Shown here: piece by piece, positions 50,901-60,100 of the stretch
Layout: every line of letters starts with the position of its first letter
How positions within the stretch are numbered: position 1 is the first letter of the stretch
Origin: Trogon surrucura
Lineage: Eukaryota; Chordata; Aves; Trogoniformes; Trogonidae
Direction of reading: 5' to 3'
DNA: 64,000 bases
Assembly: GCA_020746105.1 (NCBI GenBank)
Contig: CM036619.1
Span: 54,606,635-54,670,634 of the forward strand
Notes under the pieces: generated by a model
The model's database searches: none
Seen by the model: only the letters and a program-made list of their open reading frames with translations
Told to the model about the DNA's origin: nothing
Position numbers and translations under genes: made by a program

Positions 50901-51826
50901 ACTTTGTTATCAAAGTCAACCCCAAGACATTTTTTTTAATGAATGTATAAAGCTTCTGAATTCTTATCAATATAAAATTTCAAAGGAAGACAAAACAGTT
51001 ACTCATTGTCAAGTTGCAGCCTTTACTTTCCCTAGTCTACTGACTCACAATTTTCACTAACAATTATACATCTTTAAAGCAGTTAATTTCAAGTAATTTC
51101 ACTACAGAAGATATTATGCATGACTTACATTTATATCCTGGAGCTACTGGGCCTCTCATCCATTTCTGAACAACAAACTGCCTATTTCCAAGCAGAATGT
51201 ACCAAGTCCAATGTAGGTCCCCTTCTACTATGGTGTAGCACGTATATATACACTACACAGCAAAGATTCTGCACCCTTATAAAGTGAGGTCTTGCATTAG
51301 ACATGATCTCCCGCTGAAATCTTCAGTTTTGTTTCAGTAAAAATTGGACCGAACAAACTTTCTGTTCTTTTTCATTTAAATACTTGGTGGGCAGGGGGAT
51401 ATGGAAATTTGTGAAATCTCTCAAGTTCCAGAGATTGTCTCACTGACAGCCACCGCTGTGGGTGCTGTGGTGGAAACACACTCTCCAATCATTGCAAGGC
51501 CATGTCCCCCTTCCTGACCCTTTTGTGCAGTCTGACAAGCACAGTTCCCTGCACACTTTTATAGGACGCTCCTGTCCCTGATGGGAACAACATAGGCGAC
51601 CCTCATAACCTCCAGCTCCACAGCTAAACACATTCTAACCTAAGCCACCTTCCTTTACACCGCCTGTTGGTGGCTCTATTGAAATTGCCCATTGGCAGCT
51701 CTAGTTCAGCCGCAACTCCCTCCCCGCAGCCCCCTGGAGTAGCTCTCCGGCACGGCCGGGGCCTTCCTGCTGGGCTCCCCCGGCTGGGAACGGGAAGCGG
51801 CTGCCCTTACCTGGAGCGAACACCAT
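35764..51826 (-). CDS. AKAIN1: AKAIN1, A-kinase anchor inhibitor 1 (two coding exons, whole gene span)
   Basis: The coding sequence joins 51826-51811 to 35954-35764 on the minus strand. Exon 1 ends after one base of a codon and exon 2 begins with the other two, so a glycine is formed at the junction. The product is 68 residues, starting MVFAPGEKPG and ending LTKKHEKK, and it matches AKAIN1 (formerly C18orf42 in human) along its length as I remember it. Residues 23-39 ([17 protein letters not shown]) form an amphipathic helix with I25, V26, A29, I30, A33, V34 and V37 on one face, the pattern of PKA RII-binding helices. AKAIN1 is described as binding RII subunits and competing with AKAPs for them, so releasing PKA from anchoring sites. 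There is no signal peptide or membrane segment, and the C-terminus is basic. The 15.9-kb intron is full of transposon relics. The 3'UTR end is not determined: on the gene strand there is an ATTAAA at 35035-35040 and an AATAAA at 34695-34700, both untested. Confidence 0.93.
36928..37337 (+). mobile_element. CR1 LINE, 3' fragment, inside the window between AKAIN1 exons
   Basis: Recognised from 'GAAGGCTGAGAGAGTTTGGG', 'TAGATTTAGATTAGAGATAAGG', 'GAGACACTGGAACAAGTTGC' and 'GGAGTTGGACTAGATCATC', then a decayed tail (ATTCTGTGATTCCATGATC). It lies in the AKAIN1 intron, antisense to the gene. Confidence 0.92.
38712..38828 (+). mobile_element. CR1 LINE, short 3' fragment (old subfamily)
   Basis: 'CTACCTGGACGTGATCCTGGG', 'GAGCAGGAGTTGGAC' and 'CCAGAGGTCCCTTCCAGCC' match the last 110 bp of a CR1 subfamily with a 'CCTCAG' tail. 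The octamer end is eroded. It is followed within 17 bp by an opposite-facing CR1 tail. Confidence 0.82.
38845..38910 (-). mobile_element. CR1 LINE, 66-bp extreme 3' end (young subfamily)
   Basis: The inverted octamers CATAGAATCATAGAACG, then 'TTAGGGGTTGGAAGGGACC' and 'TCGAAAGATCATC', match the 3' end of the copies at 27465-27968 and 45320-47053. Only about 66 bp were copied before reverse transcription stopped. Confidence 0.85.
40889..41590 (+). mobile_element. Tc1/mariner-like DNA transposon relic, left end plus N-terminal transposase
   Basis: The left end begins CAGTTGCAAGAAAAAGTACG and continues 'TGAACCTTTTGGAATTTC', typical of Tc1 inverted repeats. A degenerate second copy of the 'GGAAAAAGTA...AA.CT.TTGAG' motif near 41079-41104 fits an IR/DR-type end with two direct repeats. 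From 41255 a single frame encodes a Tc1 transposase N-terminus: [48 protein letters not shown] and [10 protein letters not shown]. These are the paired-like HTH domains. The frame has two in-frame TGA stops, at 41288-41290 and near 41495. Homology ends near 41590, before the DDE catalytic domain, and I see no right inverted repeat. It is a dead, 3'-deleted copy in the AKAIN1 intron. Confidence 0.85.
45320..47053 (+). mobile_element. CR1 LINE, 5'-truncated, with open reverse-transcriptase frame
   Basis: This is the longest CR1 in the window: 1.73 kb, starting at the 'EVGALVTED' segment just upstream of the reverse transcriptase and ending in the tail ATTCTATGATTCTATGAT. 5' truncation and the absence of a clear target duplication are usual for CR1. 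It lies in the AKAIN1 intron, antisense to the gene. The complete openness of its frame and its clean octamer tail mark it as the youngest insertion here. Confidence 0.95.
45323..46972 (+). pseudogene. CR1 ORF2 C-terminal two thirds: reverse transcriptase, open but truncated
   Basis: The frame is open for 549 codons (stop TAG at 46970-46972), but it has no natural start: it enters mid-protein and lacks the whole endonuclease domain. Numbering from 45323, the reverse transcriptase spans roughly residues 100-370. It has YLDFSKA at 195-201 (catalytic D197), SGVPQ at 252-256 and FADD at 283-286 (catalytic D285, D286). Two changes hit normally invariant spots: proline at 202 (DFSKAPDTV) where non-LTR polymerases have phenylalanine, and Arg-Leu after SGVPQ where Gly-Ser is the rule. 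The C-terminal part (about 370-549) is the usual CR1 tail region. I judge it inactive in cis. Truncation at birth is shown by the sequence; loss of activity is inferred. Confidence 0.9.
51811..51826 (-). CDS. AKAIN1: AKAIN1 first coding exon (16 nt coding)
   Basis: On the minus strand the ATG at 51826-51824 sits in a strong Kozak context (GGCACCATGG). Four more codons (V F A P) and one base follow, then a donor reading CCAG|GTAAGG, with the GT at 51810-51809. The exon lies inside a CpG island. It is far too short to be found as an open reading frame. It was recognised from the conserved N-terminus, the donor site and the phase match to exon 2. Confidence 0.92.
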
Positions 51827-51849
51827 GGTGCCGCCGGCAAGCGGCGTGG

Positions 51850-51870
51850 ATCAGCACCTCGGACAGCGCC
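51850..51870 (+). promoter_or_regulatory. RE1/NRSE-like REST site 1
   Basis: Matches the canonical 21-bp RE1 at 19 of 21 positions, with differences at positions 1 and 10. Both half-sites (CAGCACC and GGACAGCGCC) are intact with the canonical 2-bp spacer between them. It lies 24-44 bp upstream of the AKAIN1 ATG, in antisense orientation to the gene. Confidence 0.82.
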
Positions 51871-51883
51871 CGTCCTTGACCGG

Positions 51884-51904
51884 CTCAGCACCTCGGACAG
51901 CGCC
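51884..51904 (+). promoter_or_regulatory. RE1/NRSE-like REST site 2
   Basis: Matches the canonical RE1 at 19 of 21 positions (differences at 1 and 10). Both half-sites are perfect and spacing is canonical. Confidence 0.82.
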
Positions 51905-51917
51905 CGTCCTTGTCTGG

Positions 51918-51938
51918 CTCAGTACCACGGACAGCGCT
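51918..51938 (+). promoter_or_regulatory. RE1/NRSE-like REST site 3 (most diverged unit)
   Basis: Matches the canonical RE1 at 18 of 21 positions (differences at 1, 6 and 21). The left half-site reads CAGTACC, a C-to-T change at a CpG-free position. The centre (CCACGGACAGCG) is canonical, including position 10, where the other three units differ. Confidence 0.72.
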
Positions 51939-51951
51939 CGTCCTCGCCCGG

Positions 51952-51972
51952 ATCAGCACCTCGGACAGCGCC
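51952..51972 (+). promoter_or_regulatory. RE1/NRSE-like REST site 4
   Basis: Matches the canonical RE1 at 19 of 21 positions (differences at 1 and 10), identical to site 1 over the 21 bp. It is the unit farthest from the AKAIN1 start codon. Confidence 0.82.
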
Positions 51973-52310
51973 CGGCCCGCACGGCGGCGGAGGCGGGCCG
52001 CGGTCCCTCCCTCCACACTGCGGCGGGGCGGGGAAGGGGCCGGAGCGCAGCGCGGCCCCGCGCCTCCACCACCCGCGCGGACACGCATACACGCTCTCCG
52101 GGAATCATCCCTGCCACAACTCGTTGCTCTGCAGCGGTAGCAGGGGGAAGTGCAAACACGAGAAAGGTAACAGCGATCTGCTCCGCAGGGAGACCGGCTA
52201 ATTGCTTCTAATCACCTCTCGGCAATAGTCCCGCCGTGTGACATTTCGGGGCGCACTGCTTTCACCACGAGCTAACAGCCCTATTAATAGGCTCCAGCGA
52301 CACCGGACTT

Positions 52311-53469
52311 TGTCACAGTATTTTAGTTTTCAAAGGTTCAGATGCTGAGGAATTTATAGTTTGATTTCACAGGCCTGTTGTGCCAGCTCTACCAAAGAAA
52401 AGCACTTTAGTTTAAGAGGGAAGATGAATGTGTCAGCACATAAAAGATGACATCAGGGCCAAAAGGTAAATAAGTTAATGAACAAGTAATAAAGAAGAGG
52501 AGGGGAAGCACAGAGAGAAGACAGAACTTAAAATTTTCCATCACTTTTTATATCTCATATTTAGTTTGCTTTTATCTCATATTTAGTTTGCTTTTATTTC
52601 TAAAGCCCATGTCAAGAGTTTCTTTGGGCTCTGCACTTCTACAACAGAAGTGAGAAGCACAACAGGCAGATGGGACACAATTTAGAGAACCCAGCTGTGC
52701 TGTGTAAGCCCACACCTGTGAGAGGTATTTGGAAAAATACTGAGTGATCAGTGTCCATTAGAGAAAGTACACTTAAAAGAAAACCATCAACAATACACTT
52801 TTACCATGAATGTTTGCATGTAAATTTTTGCAATGTGTAATACACTTTCCAATCATACGCTCATAACCTATGGATATTCCTATAAACCTACTTCATTCTT
52901 TTCATATTCAATCATTATATACACAATTTTAAGTCTTCAAATAAAGCCTTATTCTGAAAGTACAGATACAGAAACACATTGACTTGATTAAATAATTCTG
53001 TCTATATAGTTCAGTAAAAATTCAAGATTCGCACCACCATTAAACTAACCATCTAGTGACAGAGTTTTCAGGTTTTTGCAAACACTATAGAACATAATTT
53101 CTTCTTGGGAATTCCTTCCAGATTCATCCTCACACATACCATTTCTACTGTATGATTTCTGTATATTCCTTTTATCACAAGATCTTCACCTTACCAGTTT
53201 GAGCTTCTTTATTGCCATTTGTCTCCTGTCTTATATTTCAGAGATTCAATTTTAATTCAGTTGCCATCTGAGAGAAGTAACTAACCTAAACACTCTAACT
53301 CTGACTGCTCAGAAATGGGTGTTCCCTCTAAGAACGTTACTTCAAAAATCTTGGATTTATCCTTTTTTCATTTATCATCATTCTCATCCACCTTGTGTCT
53401 GAGAACTAACAGAATAACTATGAACCAGAATAATTACATGAATTAGAATATTTTCTAGTACAATAATCC
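52311..53469. other. AKAIN1 upstream flank, nothing recognised except a tandem duplication
   Basis: AT-rich sequence between the CpG island and the CR1 5' piece. No coding or repeat-family signal. Confidence 0.5.
52551..52594. repeat. 22-bp perfect tandem duplication
   Basis: A 22-bp AT-rich unit beginning TATCTCATATTTAGTTTGC occurs twice in direct contact (52551-52572 and 52573-52594) without mismatch. This is a recent slippage event upstream of the AKAIN1 CpG island. Confidence 0.92.
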
Positions 53470-54300
53470 CACATAAAATACTGGGTCTCTGGTGACCCAG
53501 TCTCTTTGGCTCTTCAGGCCTGGGCGAGTCATTCTCCTTCCCATCTGCTGGTGATTCCTGCAGAACGCCATACCTGTTCTGCAAGATCAGTTGGGATGAT
53601 GGGGGAGGCTGGGAGGCGATACGCCTGCTTCTCCGGGGAAGGACCTGTCTCCATTCCCCTCTATCTCCTAGGTCATCTTTTTCAGGGCAGCAAGAGGATG
53701 TGGGATCTCCCGACTTCTGAGCAACCTGCCCCCCTCTCATGGATGTCAGAGCCTGGCTCCACCAGTCTATTTCCCTTTCACACTCACTTATTGCCCTTAG
53801 CCTAGCAACTTCATCGTTTAGCTCAGCCACCATGCTGAGCAGGTCATTCACCTATTCACATCTGATACAGGTGTTGTCTCCACTACCCACTGTTTCAAAC
53901 ACTAGGCTCTGGCACTCTATGCAGCTGGAGGCCTGGATACCTACATGTTTGTGTGGGGCCTCTGTCTGGGTGCCCATGTTTTTTTCAATAACAGCCTTTG
54001 GCTGAGTAACAACCATGGCTGACAAGCAACTGACACTTCTCAAGACAAGTGTCAGCGTTTCGGTGAGTACTCCCCTCCCCCTCACTACGGTCGCGCCGCT
54101 CTACAAAGACTATGGCCGCTTTTGAGTTTCCCACAGCTCTGGGTTCCTCCCTGCTATGTCAGCCTTGCGCCTGCCTCATGAGATACCCTCTGGGTTCCAG
54201 GTCCCGCGCTCTCTCTCAGCTTCACTGGCAAAGCCCAGTCACACCTCAATCTCACTCAGCAATTTGGAACAAACAACCATCCTTACTGCTGCAGCTGTTG
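53470..54300 (-). mobile_element. CR1 LINE 5' piece: 5'UTR plus N-terminal ORF1, lacking the 3' half
   Basis: On the minus strand a GC-rich leader (about 54300-54017) precedes an ORF1 start at 54016. CR1 is normally 5'-truncated, so a copy keeping the 5' end and losing everything after mid-ORF1 is unusual. No ORF2 or octamer tail follows between 53470 and the AKAIN1 CpG island. The outer limit at 54300 is approximate. Confidence 0.75.
53475..54016 (-). pseudogene. CR1 ORF1 protein, N-terminal part, one in-frame stop
   Basis: The ATG at 54016-54014 opens MVVTQPKAVIEKNMGTQTE. Paired cysteine motifs follow (CIEC and CIRC, the zinc-binding region of CR1 ORF1), then a leucine-rich coiled segment (VNDLLSMVAELNDEVARLR) and a basic, proline-rich linker (LPRRSRRIASQPPPSSQ). 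A single TAG at 53852-53854 interrupts the frame directly after CIRCE, where related copies have a sense codon, probably CAG. Recognisable sequence ends near 53475, just before the esterase-like domain that completes CR1 ORF1. The remaining frame to 53384 is AT-rich and unrelated. This is a nonfunctional relic. Confidence 0.8.
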
Positions 54301-56800
54301 CTGGCCATGCAGTCAGGAATGATATATATATTTTAGAAAGACTAAAGGAAAACTTTCACTGGTATTTTTTATGATGCATATGTTACGTGGCCCCTATATA
54401 CTTGATTCATGTGTTCAATGGGGATTCAGCCATCAGGAAAAAAAAATAAATTAATCCACCATTTCCCTCCAAAAATGATGGGTTTTTTTAATGTATATCT
54501 ATTACATACATCTTCAAAAGAAATTAGGTGTATGTTTCTAAGGGAGTGGGATTTGAGATGGTGGAGCAGCTCATTAAAATATTTTCAAAACAGTAAATAT
54601 GACTCAGTGATTTGAAGGTCTGTAAGCAACCTGCAAAATTCTAGGTAGGTATCTTTTACTTGGTAAGAGAGACTACACCACCTCAGTGAAAGAATACAGG
54701 TCATAAGCTACAATGTTTAACATCTCTCTTAACATGCTATCTGTATTTAATCTAATAAATTACCCAAACCAGGCACATTTCATTTTAGAATGTTTAGTTT
54801 TCTTGCTCAAATTAAAAGCTATCAGCAATTAACATTTTCTGACAGAGGACAAACTGTCATTAAAAAGCTTTTTGGGCTTCTTCATATTTACTTCATTTTT
54901 GAACTTCAGATTTGGTCACAAGTTCAAATGCACGAAAATCACTGAAATAGTTGCACAGGACTGTTCTGTAGTAAACTGTCATCTCAAAAAAATGTGCAGT
55001 TAATGCAGTACAACAACCAAAACAAACATTGTGCCAATAATTATTCTCATTTAATTTCAGCAGAAAAAAATTATCAGTTATGCCCAGTTATCCAAAAAGA
55101 GTCCTTGAGAACAAAACACAGTGGTAAAAATGAGGTTAGATCATTAAAATACAATATGTGGCCTTGCTCTGTTCATTTAAAGATGTACTATCAACTTGTA
55201 TGAAACGGAAAATATGAAAGCACTTACAAAATTTCTGCGTATATTTTTATCAGCAATTATACAGTCCTCACATTATATATCATTTAAGTTCTTACTGTTT
55301 GAGGAATTACAAGCTTCTGTATAACATCAGGAGACCTGAAATTCTTGCATATATAGCTTTAAAGGTTTTTCTTGTAGAAGTCTTGACTTACTTAGAGGCT
55401 ACTTTAAGAACTTAACATTTTTAACAAGTTAACTTTAACATTTTTAGACAGTTACAAAAATCAAGTTGACTGATGTCACTTTAAATCATCCACTGCTACT
55501 TGCAATTCTGTGGGTTTACATTTGAAGTAAACCCTTTATTCTAATGGAGCTGAAAACAACTATTTGGTCACATAGATTCAGAAGCTTAGTAAACAAGTTT
55601 TAAGGAAGAAGCCATTTTTACCTGAAGATGTTCAAAGTTTCAATGGTTTCTTAACGAGAATGTACAGCTAACATTTTACAGGTAGGCATCTGAGTGTGTC
55701 TGGAAGAATCATTTGGAAGATATCATGTAAATATAAATGAAAGCATTTAATAATAAAATAATTTAAAAGAGATAATCAGGAAGATTTTGTTATGTCTCTA
55801 TCAAATACTAATGTTATACCTGATAAAAAGCTTTCTCCCCAACTCTGAGAATAAACTAGCTCCAAGCCACTTATTTTTTTTCATCACACATATCAACATT
55901 AATAATTCAAACTAGTTCTTTGGGAGGGAAGATTAATATGATCAGTAAACTGCTTGAACTACTTGGTGTCTTTTGCTGAAGTGGGTACTATCGTAATGGC
56001 CTTCAAAATGCAATTACAGTCACTGACTATCTTATGGTTAAACTTAAAAATAAAAAACTTTACTAGCCAAAGTGCAATACATTACATCTGAAACCACTTA
56101 AAAGTAATAATTGTTGCTGAGTGTCAGGAATAAATGTCTACAATTATTTAGGTGAATGTTTGAAGTGTCAAACTGCAATAGCAGGAATCATAATATTTAG
56201 TGTCTTAGACTAGAACAATTAATGACTTTGTGATTAATATAGCTCTAACAGATGTAGAGAATAAACACAGACGGAAAAAGAGAAAAACTGAAACTGGTAG
56301 GAGCATCATTCTTCTGAAAAAGGAAGTAAATGTAAAGCCAGTTACCTTTCCATGAGTGCTCCAGAAGAACAGCAATGCACAGGTTTTCAGTAGTGAAAGA
56401 CATGAGACCTTGCAAGAACATGCAATGTTTCCAGAGACAGTAAGAAGTGACTTCCATTAAAGATAAATGCAACTATTACAGTTTCAACACATAAGTCCAT
56501 TAATTTTTCTTAATTAATCTGATAAACTGCATGGTAGTCCAGAGTTGAGATTTACAAATGTGGATAAATTTTAGGTAGAGTCCAGGAGAAACAGCTTCAC
56601 AGGTTTTGAGATGTTTTGCTTTGTTTCTTAAATATCACAAAGATGAGTTCACCCCAGGACTTCTCACAGCATGCAAAAAGATCACAGAAGCCACACTTCC
56701 ATGTAGGGAACCTCTCTAGCCAATTACATTGCTGATCTTACAATATCCGAATGCCTTGCATGCATTAATGATTATCTTCCAACAGTCCCATAAGAAGTAA

Positions 56801-56874
56801 ATTGGTATCTTTATTTTTATATATATACAGATTTAAATATAAAAAGATACCAATATATATATTGGTATCTTTAT
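56801..56874. repeat. AT-rich inverted plus direct repeat
   Basis: ATTGGTATCTTTAT occurs at 56801-56814 and again at 56861-56874, with a near-exact inverted copy between them (56839-56854, one extra A pair). The first and middle copies can pair as a hairpin with TATA-rich arms, and the middle and last copies form a second, tighter palindrome. Confidence 0.88.
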
Positions 56875-57039
56875 GTTATGTAACAATTACAGAGAGGCTG
56901 AATCCAAAGCAAAAACCAAATAACAAGACCTCGACAAATTTAGGACATTTAAATACAGGACTGAATGATTCACCTAAAACATTACTATATGTACAATTGT
57001 GCAAAAAATCAGTGGAGCCAAAGTCATTGCTGCTCCCAC

Positions 57040-57198
57040 CTGCCACACCTCTGTAGACAGCCAGCTCCTTCACTGAGGCAGATGAAAAAGTGACGGTCCA
57101 AAATTCAGAGCCTTCGGAACACACAGGAATTCTTTTACATCGCAAGGAATTCAGCCCAGTCAAGTCCTTGGCTAACGACTCCAGATCTAGCAGAGACA
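57040..57198 (-). other. Candidate exon, 159 nt, phase 1-1, unrecognised product
   Basis: On the minus strand a good acceptor (TCTCTTCCTGTGTTTCACAG|TG) and donor (GTGGCAG|GTGGGA) bound a fully open 159-nt block of higher GC content than its surroundings. It encodes 53 residues (including LDLESLAKDLTGLNSLRC and ELAVYRGVAG). I do not recognise it. Its phase would be compatible with splicing onto AKAIN1 exon 2, but AKAIN1 has its own first exon. Chance occurrence is quite possible. Confidence 0.2.
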
Positions 57199-60100
57199 CT
57201 GTGAAACACAGGAAGAGACTTTAAAGGACCTCACGTACAACCACTGACAACACGGACAAGGCCATACCATTCTGCACCACACCAGACTCCTAGGACAGGT
57301 TGGGATACTCTCACAAAATTTTCACGTTCAAACCTTTTTTGTTCTACCATTGTGACAACATACTCATTAGACTAAAAATTAACATTTTTGCATGTGTTCT
57401 CCTCTTTTCTATAAAAAGTGTTTTGAGACCATGATCGTACCACAGCTTATTGGTGTGTGTAACTTGATTTTATGACTTGTGTCAAGTCCTCAAAGAACTT
57501 AAAAGGAACAAAGCAAAGAAGCATTTAAGACTCATGGCAAAACTGCTAGCCAATGAGTTAGGGAGAAGAAAACTCTTTAGAATTAATGAAGAAATCTCTG
57601 AACTTGCAAGAAAATACTATTTAATTAAAGTCCTCAATAAATTCAGTTATAAAAGTTTGGTAAATACAAACAACCTGAATATTAAACTACATCCCTAATT
57701 CAACAGTCAAAGAAGAGAACAAAGATATGTAAAATATAAATATCAAAACCATTAATTTAACAATAGATTAGACTGTTCAAGAGCTGAGAATGGGAAACTA
57801 TACTGAATTACATCAATATAAAATCAAACAGTAAATACACAAGGTGTTTTCCAAACTTGTGCTATAGAATCAAAAGGATGGGAATTTAGCCATCATGCAT
57901 AGCTAAAAATTAAACAACTTGGCCAAATAAATAAGATACATATATGAATTTAAAATTATGTTTGAAAATTTCAACTTTCTTATAAGGGAGGGGACTTAAA
58001 ACCGTAGAGTATCAAAACTCTAAATTGAGTTAGAAAGATTCGCAGAGCATAATCGATGTCCAACTGAAAAGTATCTATAATAGGGCATCCCTACCTCTAG
58101 CAGATTTTACCACATCCATCAAATTGGGGCTCCCCTCTGATGGCATTTAATCTGTCCTTGGAACAATGGGAGATGTATAAAAAAAAGTCATACAACTGGA
58201 TAAAATACATTAGTTACTAAAGTGGGAAATTAAACCAATGTTTCATATCAAAAACATTTACTAACACTCTTAAAATGGGTAATTGTTAACATTAACTAAA
58301 ACATTTCTGTCTAACATACCTGTATTTACAATGGCAGTTGTGACATTTTCAAGTATGAATTTCTGATGTACTTCAGGTTTTTTTTCCCAGACTGAATGGC
58401 AAAACTCTAGCAAACCCAAACTTGCCTATCACACATTTTAAAAAACAAGGTTTTAATTGTTACTGTGTGTATGGTTGTACATAACCGTTAGTCCAGTAAA
58501 CAGGCCCAGTTATCTTCAGAGCTGTAACTTATCAGAAGCGGCTGGCTGCTCCTTCCTACTTTCCAATTACACAGTTGAACTCTTTTCCCTAATTTTTTCC
58601 AATAGAAGCATTCAATGAAATCTTACTGCTTTTCAGGGGTGTAAGGTTCCACGTATAGTGCTCAAAAGTTAAAGATTAAAACCTTACACCAGCATTACAA
58701 AGTTTATGTCTCAAAATCCCAGTTAAGGCTCTAGTTTACACTTTGAGAGCAAGAATATGGTGGCTATGACTGTCATAATTCTTACTTGAAAACCTGTATG
58801 AATTAATAAAATACTATTGGGTAAAACAACAAAAATAATAATAGCTCTAATATAAAATCAGGTATCTTGTAAAAAGAAAATACTCAAATGTTGTTACTTC
58901 AGATGAGGAAAATATCTCATGTTAAAAGTGCAGAAAACAATGAGAAGTATCAGAGAACAGAACTTATTTGCAGGGAGTAACTTTCCACTCAAAGAAGGTA
59001 ACTTTCGACAATGTGTTCCACACCCTCAGCTTCACCATTTAAGAACTACATTAAAAACTCCTTTATCTGAAGTACCAAAGGGAAATGTGAAAATACCTAT
59101 GATTTTTATATCAGACCTTCAAAAGGGTTCATATTTATAACTGGAAAGAAATCAAAATCAATCATTTTTCTAAAACACAGAAAAAAACAGAAGTCTTAAC
59201 ATTAAATCACTCTAGCTGACATCATCTAATGAAATACAGAATTTGTCCCTGTACTTCAGACTTGCATTATTTGCAATAACTAAAAAGATTTTTTGATGAT
59301 TTTTACACAGTGATATAAAAGAGACCTAGTTAAGTATGAAGTGAACATTGTCTACTTCTAATACTTGTAAACATTAACCTATGATGTAAAATTGTAATTT
59401 TTTATCCTTTTGGGGTTATAGGTTTGTCCTTAAGTGAATATGTATTGTGTTTTATAACTATTCTTTTCTCCTCAACCTGAGCAATTTGTCACAGTTCAAG
59501 GCTTTGTACGATTGTTGGATGAGAGGCAAACAGGGTCAGATTAATATAGATAATTAAAAAGAATGAAAGGACACCCCCACAACTCCAACCCCCAAATTCT
59601 GTTCTGAAAAATCAGAAATGAGGCACACACGTCTTCTTCTTCAAAACCCCACAAGTCTACCATTGTAGTTTTTGCAAAAGAGTTACATCTGGTACTTTCT
59701 GTCACCTGACTGCTTCTCACAAACACTTTGCAACAAGAGCTGTGTTTCATCACCATGTAATTAATGTTATTCCAAAGTCAGGCAAGTCCTGCTCCATTCA
59801 TTCTCCTAAACTCTAGCTCTGTGCTCCTGCCACTTACCTTGGACTAAACCTAATGAATTGGTTCGGCGAGGTAGGTCAACCTAAAACGAGCTCACTGAAG
59901 CACTGAATTGCTTTGTTATAGAAACTCACTCAACTGGCTTACCCTAAAGCCACAAAAGCCATTAAATATGAGGCAAACAAGATGAAGGAAACGGGTGCAA
60001 AAGATAACAGAACGAGAAGAAAGTTGAGAAAGTGATTGCCTCTTTTAGCAATGATTTGCAGTTTTACTACGGCAGGCGAAAACAAAAGCAGCTGTCTCAG

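Larger units (their letters stand above)
35955..51810 (-). other. AKAIN1: AKAIN1 intron
   Basis: The intron runs from GTAAGGG (51810-51804) to TCTGGCAG (ending 35955) on the minus strand. It holds four CR1 pieces, a Tc1 relic and otherwise AT-rich sequence without recognised elements: 37338-38711, 38911-40888, 41591-45319 and 47054-51690. A small CpG-bearing patch near 44730-44800 (ACACGACCACACGC, GGGTCGGACGACAG) may be regulatory. All the transposons whose frames remain lie antisense to the gene. Confidence 0.85.
51847..51982. repeat. 34-bp tandem repeat, exactly 4 units
   Basis: Units start at 51847, 51881, 51915 and 51949, each 34 bp with no indels. Units 1, 2 and 4 are nearly the same in the first 25 bp; unit 3 has more substitutions. 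The array begins 21 bp upstream of the AKAIN1 start codon, so it lies in the 5'UTR or core promoter. Each unit contains one RE1-like 21-mer. Confidence 0.95.
51690..52310 (-). promoter_or_regulatory. CpG island promoter of AKAIN1
   Basis: This is the most GC- and CpG-rich stretch of the window, set in AT-rich flanks. It covers the start codon, the first donor and about 480 bp upstream. It includes Sp1-like GGGGCGGGG at about 52023-52032 (plus strand) and the tandem RE1 array. No TATA box is evident, and the transcription start cannot be placed by eye. A possible donor on the opposite strand (GAAAG|GTAAC near 52166) leaves room for a divergent transcript, but nothing else supports one. Confidence 0.8.

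Noticed and set aside
51706..52211. Overlapping frames on both strands in the CpG island (up to 128 codons)
   Set aside because: High GC content removes stop codons; the frames run through the RE1 repeats and show no domain. The real coding exon here is only 16 nt.
57477..57698. 73-codon lysine-rich plus-strand frame
   Set aside because: AT-rich codon use like its surroundings, no domain, no promoter or splice context.
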